Shown: positions 11,300-23,715 of the stretch, in pieces
How positions within the stretch are numbered: the stretch's first letter is position 1
Layout: each line of letters starts with the position of its first letter
DNA from: Lepas anatifera
Lineage: Eukaryota > Arthropoda > Thecostraca > Lepadidae
Reading direction: 5' to 3'
Length of the DNA stretch: 64,000 nt
Assembly (NCBI GenBank): GCA_034440635.1
Contig: JAOTON010001033.1
Coordinates: 741,001 to 805,000 of the forward strand
The notes under the pieces: model-generated
What the model was told of the DNA's origin: nothing
The model's input: the letters and a program-made list of their open reading frames with translations, nothing else
Databases searched by the model: none
Position numbers and translations under genes: made by a program

Positions 11300-12680
11300 G
11301 AAATACACCCTACAACAAAAGTAGACAACTGATATGTAGAGGAGGATGGCGCCGGGGTTAAGGAGCGATGAGTGCGGAGGGGGGACGCGAACGGACGAGC
11401 ACGGACGCGCACGCACGCTGGACGAGTTCGAATGAAGCCAACGAAGTCGACGCAGTGACGGCGGGCATTCAATACGGGTGGTACAGCTGATATTAGTGGT
11501 CATATGCGCGCATGCCGGGCGAATTCGAGCGCTGACGGGAACGATGAATGCTGAGTGCGACGGAAGACGAACAGCGACGGGGGTCGGAGTGGGACAGAGC
11601 GAGCCAGGGACCGGACGGCTCGCACGACGCAGCGACGATGTGTCCTGAGGTGAGGTTTCAGGCAAAGTGAGGACCGTTTTTATTTCAAGGCATGTTGGTT
11701 GGTGTGGATGGGCACACATAACGTACGGCACACATAAGAGCACCATTATTTCCGTGTTAGGTGAGAAAAAAACTGAACTAGTAATCGAAGAATCATGAAA
11801 CGAGGATCCAGGTCGTTTGGGGGAGGGGGAGGGGCAAGCTGGAAGATTCAACACCACTTCACAACACTTCAACACCACTGGCTGCTTTTCTGGACTCAAC
11901 TTCCATCTTTTTAGAACACACGAATCGAGAGTTGTCTTAAAACCCTCTCATCACGGTGCTAGATGCGCACTTGCTTCGTCTGCCAAGCGTACCAAGCACA
12001 TGTCAAGCAACAAGTCAAGTGGGGTCTAAAGCAAGGAGCAAATCTCTCCCAGGGACTCTAAAAGGTTACTCAATCATTGCTAAAAAAGGATAGGTAGGTA
12101 CCTATGCATACAACTCATACTCGTTCACGAGCCAACAAGGATCCAAAATGCAAACATGACCCACAACATATTTTCTTTACAGCCCACATACTACTCAGTC
12201 CCCAAGTGCGATCCCCCGTCCTATTCCGTTCACGATCAATCTGCTTCCTTGACCATTGAGACGACCATTTTTCACCGACGGATCGCGTTCGAATATTGTG
12301 GCGGGTCCCCGGGGGCATGCGCGGATACGAGACGACGGTCGGCCGCATCGGTCTCGATGCGGCCTTCCGTCACTGTCGGACCCCACCGCTGTCGCGCCCG
12401 ACGCCCATTCGTCAGCCCAAATATTCAATCTTTTTATCATCCCTTCTGATTTGCATTCATATTTGAGGAGGCAATATTTCAGCGGGGCTAGGCGGCGCAT
12501 CAGATCGACAATACAACAGCCGGCCCTCCCGGCCCTGTCTCGCGCTCATCCCTCCCAGAGGATTCACCACAAACTGTGTTCTCTGTCCTGATGCGGTTGC
12601 TTTTCTATCCATATCTGATTGAAACTAACAGTATGATCCATTCCAAAAATATCTAGTTCGTTTTCATCTCCATGCCCTCC

Positions 12681-12682
<2 letters not shown>
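11300..12682. other. No gene recognised
   Basis: Mixed composition. It is CpG-rich at 11350-11640 and 12270-12560 and AT-rich between. Short open frames occur on both strands without domain-like content. Confidence 0.35.
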
Positions 12683-12744
<62 letters not shown>

Positions 12745-12749
12745 GGAGA

Positions 12750-12794
<45 letters not shown>
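12683..12794. repeat. (GA)n microsatellite
   Basis: About 110 bp of AG dinucleotides with a few GGGAGA interruptions in the middle. The serine/leucine-rich minus-strand frames here are translations of the repeat. Confidence 0.97.
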
Positions 12795-12795
<1 letters not shown>

Positions 12796-14062
12796 AGCCC
12801 ATGTTGGCCCATTGTGCCATCAGACGACAGTAATTATGGGCGACTGATTTCGGTCGATGTTTCCCAGTTGGGCCCCTCCTTGTCAAGCCGCCATTATCCA
12901 ATAGATGTTGAATGGTGCAGATGCTGTTCCTGTCAAAAACTGGTTCCCTAACAAATTAAAAGGACTCATTAAATGGCAGCGGAGCAGAGGGCCGGCGGTA
13001 ACAATGTAATAGCTGACTGGCTAACTGACAGCAGTCGGACAGCCTGACATTCCGCTGCCAACTACCCCTGCGGCGAAAAATGTCGGCCGCGCTGAATTGA
13101 AGCGCACGCCGGTCGGCCGATCGCGGCAGAGTGCGATTCCGGCGCAGTGCTGCGGTCAACAGCCCAGTGGCACCGCTACAAACACCTCTGCAACTTATGC
13201 ACATCAAACGGACCAGCAGCTGGGCCCGTTCTGGCAGCCACCGCGTTCCCACATTCCGCTGTGGACAAACAAAGAACGACGGCACCGGCGTCGTGACGGT
13301 CGACACGTCACGCCGCCGGACAAAGCAGCTCTGGGCCGAAACACCAGCGCCCAAAAACGCGGCGCCACAAAAACACAGCGATCTGTCCAATATCGGCGCG
13401 GCATCGGCGGCGCGGCCGCTACAAATGGCCGAGCCGTGTCAATTAGCTGGATGCAGCGCCGACTGGAGAGGCCGTGAGCCCGGCCCAGCCCTCTGGCACA
13501 GCACGCTGTCTCCACGGCGCCGAGAAAAAACCACCGCCGCCTGGGAAAATCACCACCTCTCACCGTGTGTGCATCGGGGTAAGCGGTGGTAATTAAAACA
13601 GAGCGTGGGCAATTACCGTCAATAGATGAGGCTTAGTTGTTGATGACTTTGCAGAGGATATTCACACATAGCGGCGCCATCACAATGGCATACACCCGGC
13701 TGCCAGAAGCGTTAATTTCCCAGCTGAGTGATCACCACGATCCCTCAGCACGACGCGGGGTCACACACCGGCTTAATAACCGCGCCATGCAATTGTTGAA
13801 ACTGCCAGCTCACAATCACCACTCCGTCATAACGTGCCCGCTCGCCTGGGCATTGATTCTGGTTGGCCGCCTCTGTGCTCGCGGCCGTAAACGCAAATAA
13901 AGTTGATTTATTTTGTCGTCCAGACGCGAACAGCGCGGCCACTCGGAAGTCATAAAGCGGTGGCTAATCGAAGCGAAGGGAAGCGCGGGCGGCTGCCGTG
14001 GCGTCGCGTCGTAGCGCCCGGTGCCAGTGAAACCTGGGCCAAGTCGGGCTTCCCACACAAAT
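12795..14062. other. CpG-rich non-coding island
   Basis: Dense in GCCG, CGGC and AATTA motifs (for example GGTAATTAAAACA near 13587), with no frame that resembles an exon. The mix of CpG-rich DNA with AT-rich homeodomain-type cores suggests regulatory DNA, by composition only. Confidence 0.4.
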
Positions 14063-14474
14063 CAGCGGACCGAGCGGGACTGCAGCGGCCGCTGGTCACG
14101 GCGGACCGAGCGGGACTGCAGCGGGGACGGACCGGTCACGGCGGACCGAGCGGGACTGCAGCGGCCGCTGGTCAGGGCGGACCGAGCAGGAATGCAGCGG
14201 CCGCTGGTCACGGCGGACCGAGCGGGACTGCAGCGGCCGCTGGTCACGGCGGACCGAGCGGGACTGCAGCGGCCGCTGGTCACGGCGGACCGAGCGGGAC
14301 TGCAGCGGGGACCGGTCAGGGCGGACCGAGAGGGCTGCAGCGGCCGCTGGTCACGGCGGACCGAGCGAGACTGCAGCGGGGACCGGTCACGGCGGACCGA
14401 CCGGGGCTGCAGCGGCGGCCGGTCACGGCGGACCGAGCAGGAATGCAGCAGCCGCCGGTCAGGGCGGACCGAGT
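14063..14474. repeat. Minisatellite, 36-bp unit, about 11 copies
   Basis: Units contain GGACCGAGCGGGACTGCAG followed by the 12-bp perfect palindrome CAGCGGCCGCTG and GTCACGGC. Some copies replace the palindrome with GGGGACCGGTC. It lies at the edge of the CpG-rich island to its left. Confidence 0.93.
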
Positions 14475-15663
14475 GGCGCCGCCACCGACACACTTGCTCC
14501 ACAGCTCACGTCAGGCTGGTCTCATTCTGTCGACATCTGCACACCAAGGTAGCACACATTTCGATGATTTCTTACAATTTATAGGATCAACTTTCAGCAT
14601 ATCATTTTGTTTATCATATTCCCCTGGTACGTGTACTGTTCATAATGTCAGTAAGCATTATTTGTTTATTAGGAGTTGGTAAGCAGCAGAGCAGGGCCCA
14701 AGTAAGAGTTCAAGTCAAAACGATAAAAACCGTAATTATGAAATTATTGCACTTGTAACCCCGTCAAGATAAACCATTAATGCAGCATCTGATCTGAATC
14801 TTCACGACGAAGGAAAATAATTTGTGCCTCATCTACTGCCCGATACGAAAAAATATGTTTACGCCCAAGGTCCACATGTTCATGGGTGGAAATCCGGGGG
14901 ATTGGGGGGTCAGGACCCCTGGATTTTGGGACTCCCATAGGCTTTATATAGGGCTTGTATTACTGTGCCAGCGTTAACCCACCCAGAACCCCCTGGATCG
15001 AGAAGAGATCTCCAGTAATGCACACGTTGGCTTACACTTGAGCTGATGATGATTGGTGTTTTAGGGCACGTCAGCTTCTTTGGCTATGTGTGCCTGGGTT
15101 AAAATTGAGCTCAAACACAGCATACGCAACAGGTGTTCCCAGCACCTGTCGGTAAGCATAATCTGGGCTTCTGGGTATCAGGGCACTCAATTGACCAAAA
15201 CGTGTCTTTATTATAGGAAACAATACTCCGAGTAAATCACCAACCTAAGAGCCTACTTCAGTCCTGGAGGAGAACCACGAAAATGCATGCTTCGACATTC
15301 GTTCACCCACAGACCGATCTTTGGGAAGCTATTTGGGAGTCGGTGGGCCCTTGTTCCTTCAAGACTGTCCTTTGACCTTTGTAACCTGCATGCCCAATTC
15401 TGGAAATACGCCTTTTATCGTTGTATCTACGCCGCGCATCACAATTATGATACAAATGGTTATGTCTACTGAGTTACCAATAGTGAGCCTGGTGAGCATG
15501 GCTTCTCTTGGCGTGGTGCTCTGCCCCCGCCTCCTTCCCCTGTGCGCTGTCACAAGGTAGCATCCTGTGTGGCGGCTGATGAAGTTGTCGGTGTCCAGTG
15601 CCGACTGCGTCACTTCCGCCGCAGCGTAACAGCCACAGGCCGTCGGTCAGAGGAAGCCGCCTG
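14475..15663. other. No gene recognised; possible decayed element near 14880-15000
   Basis: AT-rich sequence. TGGGTGGAAATCCGGGGG (14883) and AACCCCCTGGATCG (14987) resemble decayed hAT-type termini, but no target duplication is visible. GGTGTTTTAGGGCAC (15055) is related to GGAGTTTTAGGGCAC at 39958, perhaps a short dispersed repeat. Confidence 0.3.
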
Positions 15664-15880
15664 CCCGCCATCGGTCAAGGGGAGGACTGCCCGGCATCGG
15701 TCCGAGAGGACACCCGTCCGCCAACGGTCAGGGCGAGGACTGCCCGGCATCGGTCAAGGGGACCCGGTCCGAGAGGACACCCGTCCGCCAACGGTCAGGG
15801 CGAGGACTGCCCGCCAACGGTCAGGGAAAGACTGCCCGTCATCGATCAGGGGAAGACTGTTCGCCGTTGGTTACTGGCGC
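15664..15880. repeat. Minisatellite, about 26-bp unit, about 8 copies
   Basis: Irregular units built on CAACGGTCAGGGCGAGGACT and GCCCG, alternating with a variant GAGAGGACACCCGTCCG. A composite of two variants was itself duplicated. Confidence 0.8.
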
Positions 15881-16936
15881 CGGCATCTTGATCACCGGCT
15901 GCACCCAATAGGCAACTTAAAACACGTCAGACAATATGTTGCATTCGTTAAAGATTTTTGACATAAGAACTCCAAGCTGTTTCACTAGGTCTTGGGTAGT
16001 CCCAAACTCTGCGAGGTCAAAGGTCAATTCTTGAATTGTTCCAGCAGAGCCGCAAGTATTTTAAGTGACATCAAAAAGGAGCAAATACAATGAAACACTT
16101 GATGGACACTTGGTCCCGACATGGACCTTGTATGTCGAATCGCTCCGATGCCAGTGTTAATTCCTTGATGATGGTTTCAAGAGGTCCATGACCAGTCAGG
16201 GTACGGGGCGGCTACAGCAGAGGGTGAGGGGCGGCAGCCACTGGCCGCTGGCCGCCGGGCCGTATCTCCAGGTCACGACACTGGCCTGGCGTGTCAGCCC
16301 CCGGTCGGACAGATAGCCGCGCGATACTGGCCCGCAGGAAGTCATAGCTCGCCGGCTGACGTGTTCCAATCGCAGGCGCCTGGCCGGCACGCCCGAGCCC
16401 GGGCCTTGCCGCCTTCTCGGCAGTCACGCACGTCTCACCAGGACACGCTCCACCGCCACCCGCACAACTGTCAGCCGCCCGCCGGAAAACAGTGCCCCGC
16501 TCCGCCCGGAGAGCGTTATCACAGAGAAACGCGACCGCTCACCTTCCGGGGCCCAGTAACATCCCGGGATTAACTGTGGTACCTGCCGTCGACAGTACAG
16601 TGCACGGTATGCTGGCTCCCTCGCGAATAAACATTTCGCCAGACGCAATAGCTCGTGGTAGCAGAGAGCACGGGCATATCATGAGGAGCCCGCAGGGAGC
16701 AATGTCGGATCCCGAGGTTGTGCTGTTTACCCAAACACCGTCATCAGCGGGGATGACGGGTCCGCCGGGGACCAGCCCGCCTTCCGGCGGCCGCTCCGCC
16801 GCTGTATGCACATGCCGATGTTGGTATGGAGCCCAGCCGACGCCGGTGAGGACGGTTGTAATGAGACGGCCGCACTGATGTGTACAAACGATGGGCCAGG
16901 GCCACTCACAATATCACCGGCCCGTCGCCCAAGGGA
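15881..16936. other. AT-rich stretch, then CpG-rich island
   Basis: 15890-16190 contains GAGGTCAAAGGTCAAT near 16013, a direct repeat of AGGTCA half-sites. 16190-16930 is CpG-rich, non-coding, and runs into the next minisatellite. Confidence 0.35.
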
Positions 16937-18192
16937 AGCAGTGGGGCCACCACTGCCGCAGCAGAGGGGCCACCACCGCCGTGGCAGAGGGGCCACCACT
17001 GCCGCAGCAGAAGGACCACCACTGCCGTGGCAGAGGGGCCACCACTGCCGTAGCAGAGGGGCCACCACCGCCGTGGCAGAGGGGCCACCACTGCCGTGGC
17101 AGAGGGGCCACCACTGCCGTAGCAGAGGGGCCACCACCGCCGTGGCAGAGGGGCCACCACCGCCGTGGCAGAGGGGCCACCACCGCCGTGGCAGAGGGGC
17201 CACCACTGCCGTGGCAGAGGGGCCACCACCGCCGTGGCAGAGGGGCCACCACCGCCGTGGCAGAGGGGCCACCACTGCCGCAGCAGAGGGGCCATCACCG
17301 CCGTGGCAGAGGGGCCAACACTGCCGCAGCAGAGGGGCCACCACTGCCGTGGCAGAGGGGCCACCACCGCCGTGGCAGAGGGGCCAACACTGCCGCAGCA
17401 GAGGGGCCACCACCGCCGTGGCAGAGGGGCCACCACTGCCGTAGCAGAGGGGCCACCACCGCCGTGGCAGAGGGGCCACCACCGCCGTGGCAGAGGGGCC
17501 ACCACTGCCGTGGCAGAGGGGCCACCACCGCCGTGGCAGAGGGGCCACCACCGCCGTGGCAGAGGGGCCACCACTGCCGTGGCAGAGGGGCCACCACTGC
17601 CGTAGCAGAGGGGCCACCACCGCCGTGGCAGAGGGGCCACCACTGCCGCAGCAGAGGGGCCACCACCGCCGTGGCAGAGGGGCCACCACTGCCGTAGCAG
17701 AGGGGCCACCACCGCCGTGGCAGAGGGGCCACCACCGCCGTGGCAGAGGGGCCACCACTGCCGTGGCAGAGGGGCCACCACTGCCGTAGCAGAGGGGCCA
17801 CCACCGCCGTGGCAGAGGGGCCACCACTGCCGCAGCAGAGGGGCCACCACCGCCGTGGCAGAGGGGCCACCACCGCCGTGGCAGAGGGGCCACCAGTGCC
17901 GTGGCAGAGGGGCCACCACTGCCGTAGCAGAGGGGCCACCACCGCCGTGGCAGAGGGGCCACCACTGCCGCAGCAGAAGGACCACACTGCCGTGGCAGAG
18001 GGGCCACCACTGCCGTGGCAGAGGGGCCTCCACTGCCGTAGCAGAGGGGCCACCACCGCCGTGGCAGAGGGGCCACCACTGTCGCAGCAGAGGGGCCCAC
18101 ACTGCCGCATCAGAGGAGCCAACACTAGCGTAGCAGATCGGCCAACACTGCCGTAGCAGAGGAGCCAACACTGCCGCAGCAGAGGGGCCACC
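16937..18192. repeat. Minisatellite, 23-bp unit, about 54 copies
   Basis: Units read CAGAGGGGCCACCACCGCCG then TGG, with two main variants (CACTGCCGTAG and CACTGCCGCAG) interspersed in short runs. The last four units are more diverged (GGAGCCAACACT), as expected at an array edge. All frames of both strands lack stops, which produces several apparent proteins of 200-450 residues that are not genes. Confidence 0.96.
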
Positions 18193-18782
18193 GCAGTCGG
18201 CGGATATTAGCGAAGCTTCTGTCGTTATAAACAAATAGCGGCGCCTATCCATTAACACGTTACATTGAATCATACTATGACAGCATGGTATGAATCAATG
18301 CTCCAGGCTTAAAAAAGTCCGTAAGAAGCTGCCCCGACATAAATGAAACCAGCCAAGCTCACCTCCGCTGCACGCCAGCCCTGTTGAATCTGACCACGCA
18401 ACACTCGATGGTGGCTTCCAATGATTAAAAATACACAATCAGCCGGCCCCTTCCGGCGCTCACAATCGGATCGTGGCTGCTTGTGGCGTTTTTGCCGCTT
18501 TTTGCCGGTGCTGCGCGGAGATTGCCGCCAATCGGGCCACCGGAAGACGGGGGCGGGTCCCGGCCGGCTGGGGAGTCGTGCTAACGACAGAGCCTCTGGT
18601 GGGACTTCACAGCGAGGGTACTGTCTCTCGGCACGGCGCCGCCGGGCCGCCACTGGGTCACTGGGCAAGGCCAGGGGAGCGGCAATCGATACTGGCGGTG
18701 GGGGCGCGTCCCCTCTCAGCCGGGCGCTGGGCCGCCAAATGAAGTGCCGTGGCAGCACACAGCGGAAACAACGGGCACAGCA
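18193..18782. other. CpG-rich spacer between two arrays
   Basis: AT-containing from 18193 to 18440, then CpG-rich to 18780. No gene or transposon end recognised. Confidence 0.35.
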
Positions 18783-20103
18783 GCAGCCACGGATACAGCA
18801 GCAGCTACCGAGCCACGAATACAGCGGCAGCTATCGAGCCACGAATACAGCGGCGGCTATCGAGCCACGAATACAGCGGCAGTTAACGAGCCACGAACAC
18901 TACAGCTACCGAGCTACGGATACAGTGACGGCTATCGAGCCACGAATACAGCGACATCTATCAAGCCACGAATATAACGGCAGCTATCGAGCCACGAATA
19001 CAACAGCAGCTATCGAGCCACGAATACAACGGCAGCTATCGAGCCACGAATACAACAGCAGCTATCGAGCCACGAATACAACGGCAGCTACCGAGCCACG
19101 GATACAGCGGCAGTTAACGAGCCACGGATACAGCGGCAGCTACCGAGCCACGAATACAGCGGCAGTTAACGAGCCACGAACACTACAGCTACCGAGCCAC
19201 GGATACAGCGGCAGCTATCGAGCCACGGATACAGCGGCAGTTAACGAGCCACGAACACTACAGCTACCGAGCCACGGATACAGCGGCAGTTAACGAGCCA
19301 CGGATACAGCGGCTGCTACCGAGCCACGGATACAGCGACAGCTACCGAGCCACGAATACAGCGGCAGTTAACGAGCCACGAACACTACAGCTACCGAGCC
19401 ACGGATACAGCGGCAGCTATCGAGCCACGGATACAGCGGCAGTTAACGAGCCACGAACACTACAGCTACCGAGCCATGGATACAGCGGCAGTTAACGAGC
19501 CACGGATACAGCGGCTGCTACCGAGCCACGGATACAGCGACAGCTACCGAGCCACGAATACAGCGGCAGTTAACGAGCCACGAACACTACAGCTACCGAG
19601 CCACGGATACAGCGGCAGCTATCGAGTCACGGATACATCGGCTGCTACCGAGCCACGGATACATCGGCTGCTACCGAGCCACGGATACAGCGGCAGTTAA
19701 CGAGCCACGAATACAGCGGCAGCTAAAGAGCCACGAATACGACAGCTACCGAGCCATGGATACAGCGGCAGCTATCCAGTCACGGATACAGCGGAAGCTA
19801 TGGAGCCACGAATACAGCGGCAGCTAACGAGCCACGAATACGACAGCTACCGAGCCATGGATACAGCGGCAGCTATCCAGTTACGGATACAGCGGAAGCT
19901 ATGGAGCCACGAATAGAGCGGCAGCTAACGAGCCACGAATACGACAGCTACCGAGCCATGGATACAGCGGCAGCTATCGAGCCACGGATACAACGGCGGC
20001 TATCGAGCCACGAATACAGCGGCAGCTATCGAGCCACGAATATAACGGCAGCTATCGAGCCACGAATATAACGGCAGCTATCGAGCCACGAATACAGCAG
20101 CAG
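18783..20103. repeat. Minisatellite, 26-bp unit, about 50 copies
   Basis: Units contain CGAGCCACGAATACAGCGGC then AGCTAT or AGTTAA. A shorter 23-bp variant (CGAGCCACGAACACTACAGC) recurs every few units, so parts of the array repeat as blocks of about five units (compare 19140-19260 with 19340-19460 and 19560-19620), a higher-order arrangement. Confidence 0.94.
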
Positions 20104-20977
20104 CCACGCCGCTAAACCGGTCAAAAAAACTATCCAACAAAAACGCCAGCAACTGATGTGTGGTGTTCCAATCTTGCCGTCTAAACATGCAAAGGAAGTG
20201 GCCAATTGCGGCAGGCCTTTTAAGGAACGGTAGGAAGAGGGAGCTACTGCCGACAAAGGAAAAACTACAGACGACTACAGACGGCAACAGCTTTCGGACC
20301 GCGTAGGGACACTAACTGAAACGCCCTCCTGTGTCAATGCAGCACTGAAAACATGAAACACTACACGTAACCCAGTCGCTCACCAGTAACAACCATATTG
20401 AGCCCGATGTACGTTAACGCGCCCAGGAAAAATGAGGCGTGCCGTGACAGCGGCCGCGGCGTTCGGACGCTGTTGATGAAGGCGGTTGGCAGGTCTGCGA
20501 CAGCCATTGAGGCTGTCATGAATGAGACTCCTGGGCGGCGCTGCGGCGTCAGTCCGTCTCTGCCAGCGGCCGCCGACGCCGCGCCGCCGCCGCGCTTTGT
20601 CGGCGCCACACCGCACCTGCTACCCCGCGCCGGCACGCCTCCTGATAAATCGGCCGCTTTATGCCACGCATTTTTACCATTGCGGCGGCTGTGGCGGCGC
20701 GCATTGTCTTAGTGCGGCTGGCGGCTGCGGCGCGGCTGCGCCTCATACACAGCCAGAGCGGCGTTCACCGGCGAGTGGAGCCATCAATTGTTGCAGCGCA
20801 CTCGCGGCTGATGCGGCCGCGCCGCCTCAGCCGCCCAAACACAGCCGCAGCTCGGCTCCCGGTTCTGTTCGCCCCAGCCCCGCACCGCGCCGCACCTGCG
20901 GTAACTGGGCGGAGGGATTTCCGGCTGGAGTAAGGGACTGGATCACCGGCAGCTAGCCCAAGATCGCCGCTGCTCTA
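20104..20977. other. Spacer, then CpG-rich island
   Basis: 20104-20430 is unremarkable. 20430-20960 is strongly CpG-rich (CCGCGCCGC, GCGGCGGC). Short open frames on both strands are alanine/arginine-rich composition artefacts. Confidence 0.35.
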
Positions 20978-21802
20978 TATTGAGGTCATGACAGGTCAAG
21001 GAAAGTGGGATTTTGAGTAGAGTTTTTGGGCTCTAGCGTCTGACAGAGTTGAGTTAGAATCATTTTTTTAGGCACCACTCGCTTCCTCTCGTCACGGCGA
21101 ATCGAAGGATGTATATGGCCACATTAGGTCAAAACACAAAAATGACCAGACCTCAAGTCAGGTCAAGGTCACTTTTTAACCTAGCATAGTCAATACACAT
21201 ATCAACCAACTCGCAATAGCAATCCAAACACAACTATATCAAAATAAAAGCTGTATCCTCATTTCATGCAAAGTCATTGACATAAGTCTGAAAATTGCTT
21301 AAATAGCCCCAGATGACCTCTCAGAGGTCACAGGTCAAAAATTGCAGCATGAATCTGGAAAGAGGCCCAGGATATTACGATTTTGAGATTATGAAGGTAT
21401 TCTTAGCTGTATCTACACAAATACAGCCCAATTTGTTTTTCTCATGTATTTCCAACGGAGAGGCCATGGTCTGTACTTGACCTTAGGTCATCGATTTGAA
21501 GCAAAAATCCCTGAATATATGGTGTAGCACTCGGTAGGCCCATTATGTGGTATAAGTTTCAATCCAGCAGATTCATCCATTTCTTACTTGTGTCACCTTA
21601 AACATTTTTTGAGGTGAGGTCACTTGACCAGCACTGGTGACCTGACATGAGATGACCCAACATCAAAATATTGGGGAAAGTTGCGGAATTGATCAAGGAT
21701 AAGGTATGCCGAGTACGGCGGCGCTTTGCGCCGCCGTTTTTTTCGTGCCGCCGGAAAAACCTGAGGAGGTGTGTTCAAACCCCCCCACCGGGGCGAGGGT
21801 TA
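20978..21802. mobile_element. TTAA/AGGTCA-family element, left end missing
   Basis: This copy is homologous along its length to 44610-45440 (shared CTAGCGT.TGACAGAGTTGAG, TAGCCCCAGATGACCTCTC, TAGCACTCGGT). It is rich in AGGTCA half-sites. The right end, read inward, is CCCTCGCCCCGGTGG plus a GGTTTGAACACACC hairpin, with the terminal TTAA mutated to GTAA (21803). Just inside is a perfect GC hairpin (GGCGGCGC TTT GCGCCGCC) followed by seven T (21719-21744). The two-module left end is absent. Confidence 0.7.
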
Positions 21803-22015
21803 CAGCATAGGTGCAGGAACCACATATGTTGAAGTTGTGGGAAAGGGTCACCGACGTCGGTGGGGCCAAAGGTGAATCGGCTTATCGCTTGATTTGTTAC
21901 CGTAAACAAGGTACTGGAATGGTTGGAAAATTGTGGGCACTGTCCCCATAATCCGAAAGTTAGAGTTGCAGTCGCCACCACGGTTTTTGGGCGTATGGCT
22001 TAAAGTATGTTTAGA

Positions 22016-22255
22016 CACTGGCAGATCCAGACGGGGGGGGTATTAGGGTCATGCTCCCCCAAACGCTCAAACCAGGGGGTCACAATATTTTTGACAGTGT
22101 GGTGTGCAAATAAAGCAAGAAATAGGCCATTAGAGATGTTTCGACAAAGTTGTAAGAGGTTTTTACCCCCTTTTAACGTTTTTCACCCCCTGACGTCGCT
22201 AGTAAAATTTTATGGGTCGGCTAGGAAAAAGCACCCCTAAACATTTTCACAAAGT
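22016..22255. mobile_element. Possible hAT-type element fragment
   Basis: CACTGGCAGATCCAG (22016-22030) resembles the CAGTGGCGGATCCAG terminus of the hAT-type elements at 28629 and 42483 and is likewise followed by a G-run. No matching right end or 8-bp duplication was found. Confidence 0.35.
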
Positions 22256-22259
22256 TACA

Positions 22260-23127
22260 CCCCTGCTGACTTGTGGTGGAGGGTAGGGGAGACAGAGACG
22301 AGCTCAACAAGAAGCACACTTACGAAGCGTCACTGCTGCCAAAAGGTGAGCTCTGGGACAGAAAATGTTAGGCCAGGGGTTTCCCAGTGTGCTGTATGCG
22401 ACTTATATCCTTGTCCGTACCCCGTGTGGGTGTCATGTTCCCCTTAAAGTCTAGGCTACAAATTCACTGTTACCGTCCCATATGGTAGATTCCAACCCAT
22501 TTCGACAGGGCGCCAAAGACATCCACGCATCCTTTCAATATATATTTGCACAAAGGGCTTTGGAGCACTCTCGAATTTATCTCAAACAAGTTAGCTCGCG
22601 CTCCGGCCGCCTGTCCCATGGATTCAGTGACGTCATCAGGTCGACGCCACAGGCGTTTCACAGCTTGATTCTATGGAGAGCTACGTGTTTTAGGCATGCC
22701 CTGGAACACAACTAGAGTATCGATTTCCTTGAAAGTGACTTTGTCCAAAAGCCCGGTTTCTGCTTTTTTCAAAAATAGCGTCAAGTTTTACATCCAGAAA
22801 TCTTGAAAACTTAATAAAATCTGAACCAAACAGGTTCATCGGGCCTTAATAGGAAATATACTGATCAAGTAATAAAGCGTTTGACATTGGGTCAGAAGTT
22901 TAATGTCACAACTAAAAAATATTCACAATTTTTCTCCAATGATAATCATTTCGTGGGGCAGTTATTAAACAAGTACGACAAAGGGAACAATTGTAAAAAG
23001 CAAACAAACACATGCACACACAACCCAAAGTAAAAATCAGAAGCCAGCATTATAAATGACAACATTGTCACTGGTGTCCGCCGGACGGCATGGACACTGC
23101 GACATATACTCCACAGACGCCGCACAC
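22260..23127. other. No gene recognised
   Basis: AT-rich, low in CpG, without long open frames, arrays or transposon ends. Confidence 0.35.
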
Positions 23128-23715
23128 ACTCATCAGCTGCAACAGTACATGCCAGCCAGCAGCCGCTGCGTCTCTGTCGCCCGCGCATCTCATCAGCTGC
23201 AACGGTACATGCCAGCCGGCAGTCGCTGCGTCTCTGTCGCCCGCGCACCTCATCAGCTGCAACAGTGCATGTGAGCCGGCAGCCGCTGCGTCTCTGTCGC
23301 CCGCGCACCTCAACAGCTGCAACAGTGCATGTGAGCCGGCAGCCGCCTGTCTCCCGCGCACCTCATCAGCTGAAACAGTAAATGCCAGCCGACAGCCGCG
23401 GCGTCTCTGTCGCCCGCGCACCTCATCAGCTGCAACAGTGCATGTGAGCCGGCAGCCGCCTGTCTCCCGCGCACCTCATCAGCTGAAACAGTAAATGCCA
23501 GCCGACAGCCGCTGCGTCTCTGTCGCCCGCGCATCTCATCACCTGCAACAGTGCATGTGAGCCGGCAGCCGCTGCGTCTCTGTCGCCCGCGCACCTCATC
23601 AGCTGAAACAGTGCATGCGAGTCGCCTCATCAGCTGAAACAGTACATGCGAGCCGCCTCAACAGCTGCAACAGTACATGCCAGCCGACAGCCGCTGCGTC
23701 TCTGTCGCCCGCGCA
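23128..23715. repeat. Minisatellite, 60-bp unit, about 10 copies
   Basis: Units contain CATCAGCTGCAACAGTGCAT, then GTGAGCCGGCAGCCGCTGCG and TCTCTGTCGCCCGCGCACCT. Several copies carry the same internal deletion (GCCGCCTGTCTCCCGC), and two near the right end are reduced to about 25 bp. CAGCTG E-boxes recur in almost every unit. Confidence 0.93.

Noticed and set aside
14880..15010. Possible hAT-type element with ends near GTGGAAATCCGGGGG and CCCCCTGGATCG
   Set aside because: The ends do not form a convincing inverted pair and no 8-bp duplication was found.
16727..18273. Open frames of 298-457 codons on the minus strand and 138-268 on the plus strand
   Set aside because: The 23-bp unit has no stop in any frame, so every frame is open; this is not a protein-coding signal.
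21717..21746. Rho-independent terminator
   Set aside because: The shape fits, but there is no bacterial gene context; it lies inside a eukaryotic transposon end.
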